A stretch of DNA of 7,630 nt from Pseudomonadota bacterium (lineage in GTDB: Bacteria; Pseudomonadota; Zetaproteobacteria; Mariprofundales; Mariprofundaceae). The position numbers and the translations under genes were made by a program. The stretch spans positions 15,691-23,320 of the forward strand of contig NVTQ01000013.1 of assembly GCA_002401635.1 (NCBI GenBank), in the 5' to 3' direction. Of this stretch, positions 5,862-7,630 are shown piece after piece (within the stretch, counting starts at the first letter, position 1; each line of letters opens with the position of its first letter). The notes under the pieces are model-generated. The model was not told where the DNA came from, searched no databases, and was given only the letters and a program-made list of their open reading frames with translations.

Positions 5862-6959
5862 ATGAATCAGGCTAATATTTATCGTGTAGCATTGGGCGAG
5901 CGCTCTTATGATATTCACTTGCAGGCGGGCTGCCTAAAAAACATTGGTGATGCCATGCGTGGGTTATTTCCAAATGCGGAACGTTGTATGGTGGTGAGCA
6001 ATGATGTTGTTGCACCATTATATTTGGATGTTGTGGATAAAAGTCTTATTGCGGCTGGCTGGCAGGTATTTTCGCATATTCTTCCTGATGGTGAACACTT
6101 TAAAACTGTACAAACTTGGTCTGCCATCATGGATGCCCTCATGGATTCACGTCTATCTCGAAATGAACCCATTATTGCTTTGGGTGGTGGTGTGGTTGGT
6201 GATATGACTGGTTTTGCAGCATCATGTTACCGTCGAGGCATTCCCTTTGTGCAAGTGCCAACGACTTTATTGGCGCAGGTTGACTCCAGTGTGGGTGGCA
6301 AGACAGCAGTAAGTCATCCGCATGGCAAAAATATGATTGGCGCATTTTACCAGCCGCGTTTGGTGTGGATTGATTCGAATGTTTTGCAAACGCTTGAGCC
6401 CAAGCAACTGCGTGCAGGCTTGGCGGAAGTGATTAAATATGGCGCTATTTGGGATCGGGGCTTCTTTGATTTTGTTGAAGATCAGGCTGAAGCTTTGTTG
6501 GATTTGGATGAGACTGCGATTCATAAGGTCATTGTAGAATCGTGCCGTTATAAAGCGGAAATTGTCATGCAGGATGAGACAGAACAGGGTGCCCGTGCTT
6601 TATTGAATTTAGGACACACATTTGGACATGCGATTGAATCGATGACACATTATACCGCTTACTTGCATGGCGAAGGTGTGGCGATTGGCATGCGCATGGC
6701 TGCAAGATTGTCGGAAATACGTGGTGATGCTCCACAAGGCACAGAGGCGACGATGGTAAAGGCTTTGCGTGCATTGGCGTTGCCTGTTGATCCGCCGAAA
6801 TTTACAGCCGCTGAATGGTTGGATGCTATGGGGCATGACAAAAAGAATATTGGTAGCCGTATTCGCTATGTGTTGTTAAAGGGGATTGGTGAGGGCTTTA
6901 TTGCGGAAGATGTTGTCAACAGTGAAATTGAGTCACTGATAGCATCGTTTCATAGCTAA
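5862..6959 (+). CDS. aroB: 3-dehydroquinate synthase AroB
   Basis: Cytoplasmic, NAD- and divalent-metal-dependent enzyme converting DAHP to 3-dehydroquinate, the second step of the shikimate pathway. The nucleotide-binding region GGGVVGDMTGFAA is at 108-120, followed by PTTLLAQVDSSVGGKTAV (133-150, with K147) and HGKNMIGAFYQP (154-165). Metal ligands inferred by family alignment are E189 (LAEVIKYG), H252 (NLGHTFGHAIE) and H269 (LHGEGVAIGM). A DKK motif lies at 326-328. The length of 365 aa is normal and nothing is missing. The ATG at 5862 has a good ribosome binding site (AAGGAAGGA, 5851-5859). It follows aroK after a 180-base spacer rather than directly, and a strong terminator follows. The damX/dam genes that often come next in gammaproteobacteria are absent here. 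Confidence 0.97.
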   Translation: MNQANIYRVALGERSYDIHLQAGCLKNIGDAMRGLFPNAERCMVVSNDVVAPLYLDVVDKSLIAAGWQVFSHILPDGEHFKTVQTWSAIMDALMDSRLSRNEPIIALGGGVVGDMTGFAASCYRRGIPFVQVPTTLLAQVDSSVGGKTAVSHPHGKNMIGAFYQPRLVWIDSNVLQTLEPKQLRAGLAEVIKYGAIWDRGFFDFVEDQAEALLDLDETAIHKVIVESCRYKAEIVMQDETEQGARALLNLGHTFGHAIESMTHYTAYLHGEGVAIGMRMAARLSEIRGDAPQGTEATMVKALRALALPVDPPKFTAAEWLDAMGHDKKNIGSRIRYVLLKGIGEGFIAEDVVNSEIESLIASFHS

Positions 6960-6967
6960 GATAACCT

Positions 6968-7007
6968 AAAAAAAGCGGCAAACTCTGAATAAGAGCTGCC
7001 GCCTTTT
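6968..7007. terminator. Probable bidirectional rho-independent terminator
   Basis: GCGGCA (6975-6980) pairs with TGCCGC (6997-7002). CTCT (6983-6986) pairs with AGAG (6992-6995) inside it, around a GAATA loop. On the + strand it is followed by a short T run (7004-7007), which would end the aroB transcript. On the - strand it is followed by seven T (complement of 6968-6974), which would end the convergent membrane-protein gene. It sits 9 bases after the aroB stop and 43 bases past the stop of the - strand gene. Confidence 0.85.
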
Positions 7008-7049
7008 AATTGAGGCACACTGGATGTGAATCAGCTATGTATATCTGAG

Positions 7050-7630
7050 TTAATCGTCGCCACTGAGCATGCCGAACATGACGAGCAAGTTTTGAAACAA
7101 TAGGAAAACATCCAAATAAAGTGTTAAAGCAGCCGCAATATATTCATTGCTAGGATAATCACGTAAAATATTTGATGTATCATAAAGAATAAAGGCAGAG
7201 AATAATAATACACCCATACCGCTCATTGCCAACTGCAAGGTGCTTGATTCAAAGAAGAAATAATTGGATAGACCGAGTACAATCATAGCAATCAAACCAG
7301 TCCAAACAAATCCTTTGAGGAATGAAAAATCCTTGCGAGAAATAAACACATAAGCCGTTAAACCAACAAATGCTGCGGCAGTGGTTAAGAATGCTTGCGC
7401 AACCAACATTTCAGATTTTGCAGCGACAAAGCCGACCAATGGTGAAATTGCTAAACCAGTAATAACACCAAAACCCAACAGTGCAGCAAAATTCAGTCCT
7501 GAAATATGACGCACGGCTTGTACACCAAAAATACCACCTATCATCAAGCCCAACATGATCCATGGGTGCTCTTGTGGAAAAGCCATGCCCATAGAAAAAT
7601 AAGCGCCAGCACTACCTGCGGCAATGCAGA
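7050..7630 (-). CDS. Bax inhibitor-1/YccA family membrane protein (5' end outside the window)
   Basis: Polytopic inner-membrane protein of the BI-1 (UPF0005, YccA/YetJ) family; structurally studied members are pH-sensitive calcium leak channels, and YccA interacts with the FtsH protease in E. coli. Several hydrophobic segments are visible. The motif YVFISRKDFSFLKG is the family's 'RKDxSFL' loop. The aspartates in LYDTSNIL and LYLDVFLLF match the paired acidic residues of the last helices, and the C-terminus is MLSGDD. An ATG at 7592 would give 180 aa, but the frame stays open to the window edge with a hydrophobic, in-family stretch (AAGSAGAYF). The true start therefore probably lies beyond 7630, and the usual N-terminal helices (family about 215-235 aa) are missing only because of the cut. 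It converges on aroB and shares its terminator. It is unrelated to the pilus or shikimate genes. YccA-like is sure; the exact subfamily is not. Confidence 0.92.
   Translation of the reverse strand, partial: CIAAGSAGAYFSMGMAFPQEHPWIMLGLMIGGIFGVQAVRHISGLNFAALLGFGVITGLAISPLVGFVAAKSEMLVAQAFLTTAAAFVGLTAYVFISRKDFSFLKGFVWTGLIAMIVLGLSNYFFFESSTLQLAMSGMGVLLFSAFILYDTSNILRDYPSNEYIAAALTLYLDVFLLFQNLLVMFGMLSGDD

Noticed and set aside
5671..5865. 64-codon open frame across the aroK-aroB spacer, overlapping the aroB start by an ATGA
   Set aside because: It begins with TTG inside the end of aroK, has no ribosome binding site and no recognisable composition or motif. It also runs straight through the palindrome at 5762-5811, so the overlap with aroB looks accidental.

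Overview
The window carries an inner-membrane-to-outer-membrane type IV pilus assembly cluster followed by two shikimate-pathway genes, all on the + strand, and the convergent 3' part of a BI-1/YccA-type membrane protein gene on the - strand. The order pilM-pilN-pilO-pilQ-aroK-aroB is typical of Gram-negative proteobacteria. Base composition looks moderately AT-rich (low-to-mid 40s % GC by eye). The protein sequences look gamma-/zeta-proteobacterial, but I cannot fix the taxon from the sequence alone. A zetaproteobacterium is a low-confidence guess.

Layout: 1-129 is the 3' end of an unrecognised gene. Bases 130-421 are a 292-base non-coding stretch with a long imperfect hairpin, a small perfect hairpin and a plausible sigma70-type promoter just before pilM. 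pilM (422-1501), pilN (1498-2061) and pilO (2058-2642) are joined by ATGA stop/start overlaps and are almost certainly translationally coupled. A 45-base gap leads to pilQ (2688-5177), the outer-membrane secretin. aroK (5181-5681) begins three bases after the pilQ stop, in the same reading frame. A 180-base spacer holding a REP-like hairpin precedes aroB (5862-6959). A strong, apparently bidirectional terminator (6968-7007) separates aroB from the - strand gene, whose 5' end lies outside the window.

How the genes work together: PilM is the cytoplasmic actin-like protein that binds the N-terminal motif of PilN. PilN and PilO form the inner-membrane alignment heterodimer, and PilQ is the secretin pore through which the pilus leaves the cell. 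AroK and AroB are shikimate-pathway enzymes, commonly co-located with pilQ in proteobacteria for no obvious functional reason.

The main departure from the textbook cluster is the absence of pilP, the lipoprotein that normally links PilN/PilO to PilQ. It comes together with a long PilQ (829 aa) that appears to have three AMIN-like segments and a glycine-rich, 21-base-repeat insertion in its periplasmic N1 domain. I see no mobile element, CRISPR array, tRNA, rRNA or clearly new system. The interest lies in these variations on a known machine and in the non-coding hairpins.
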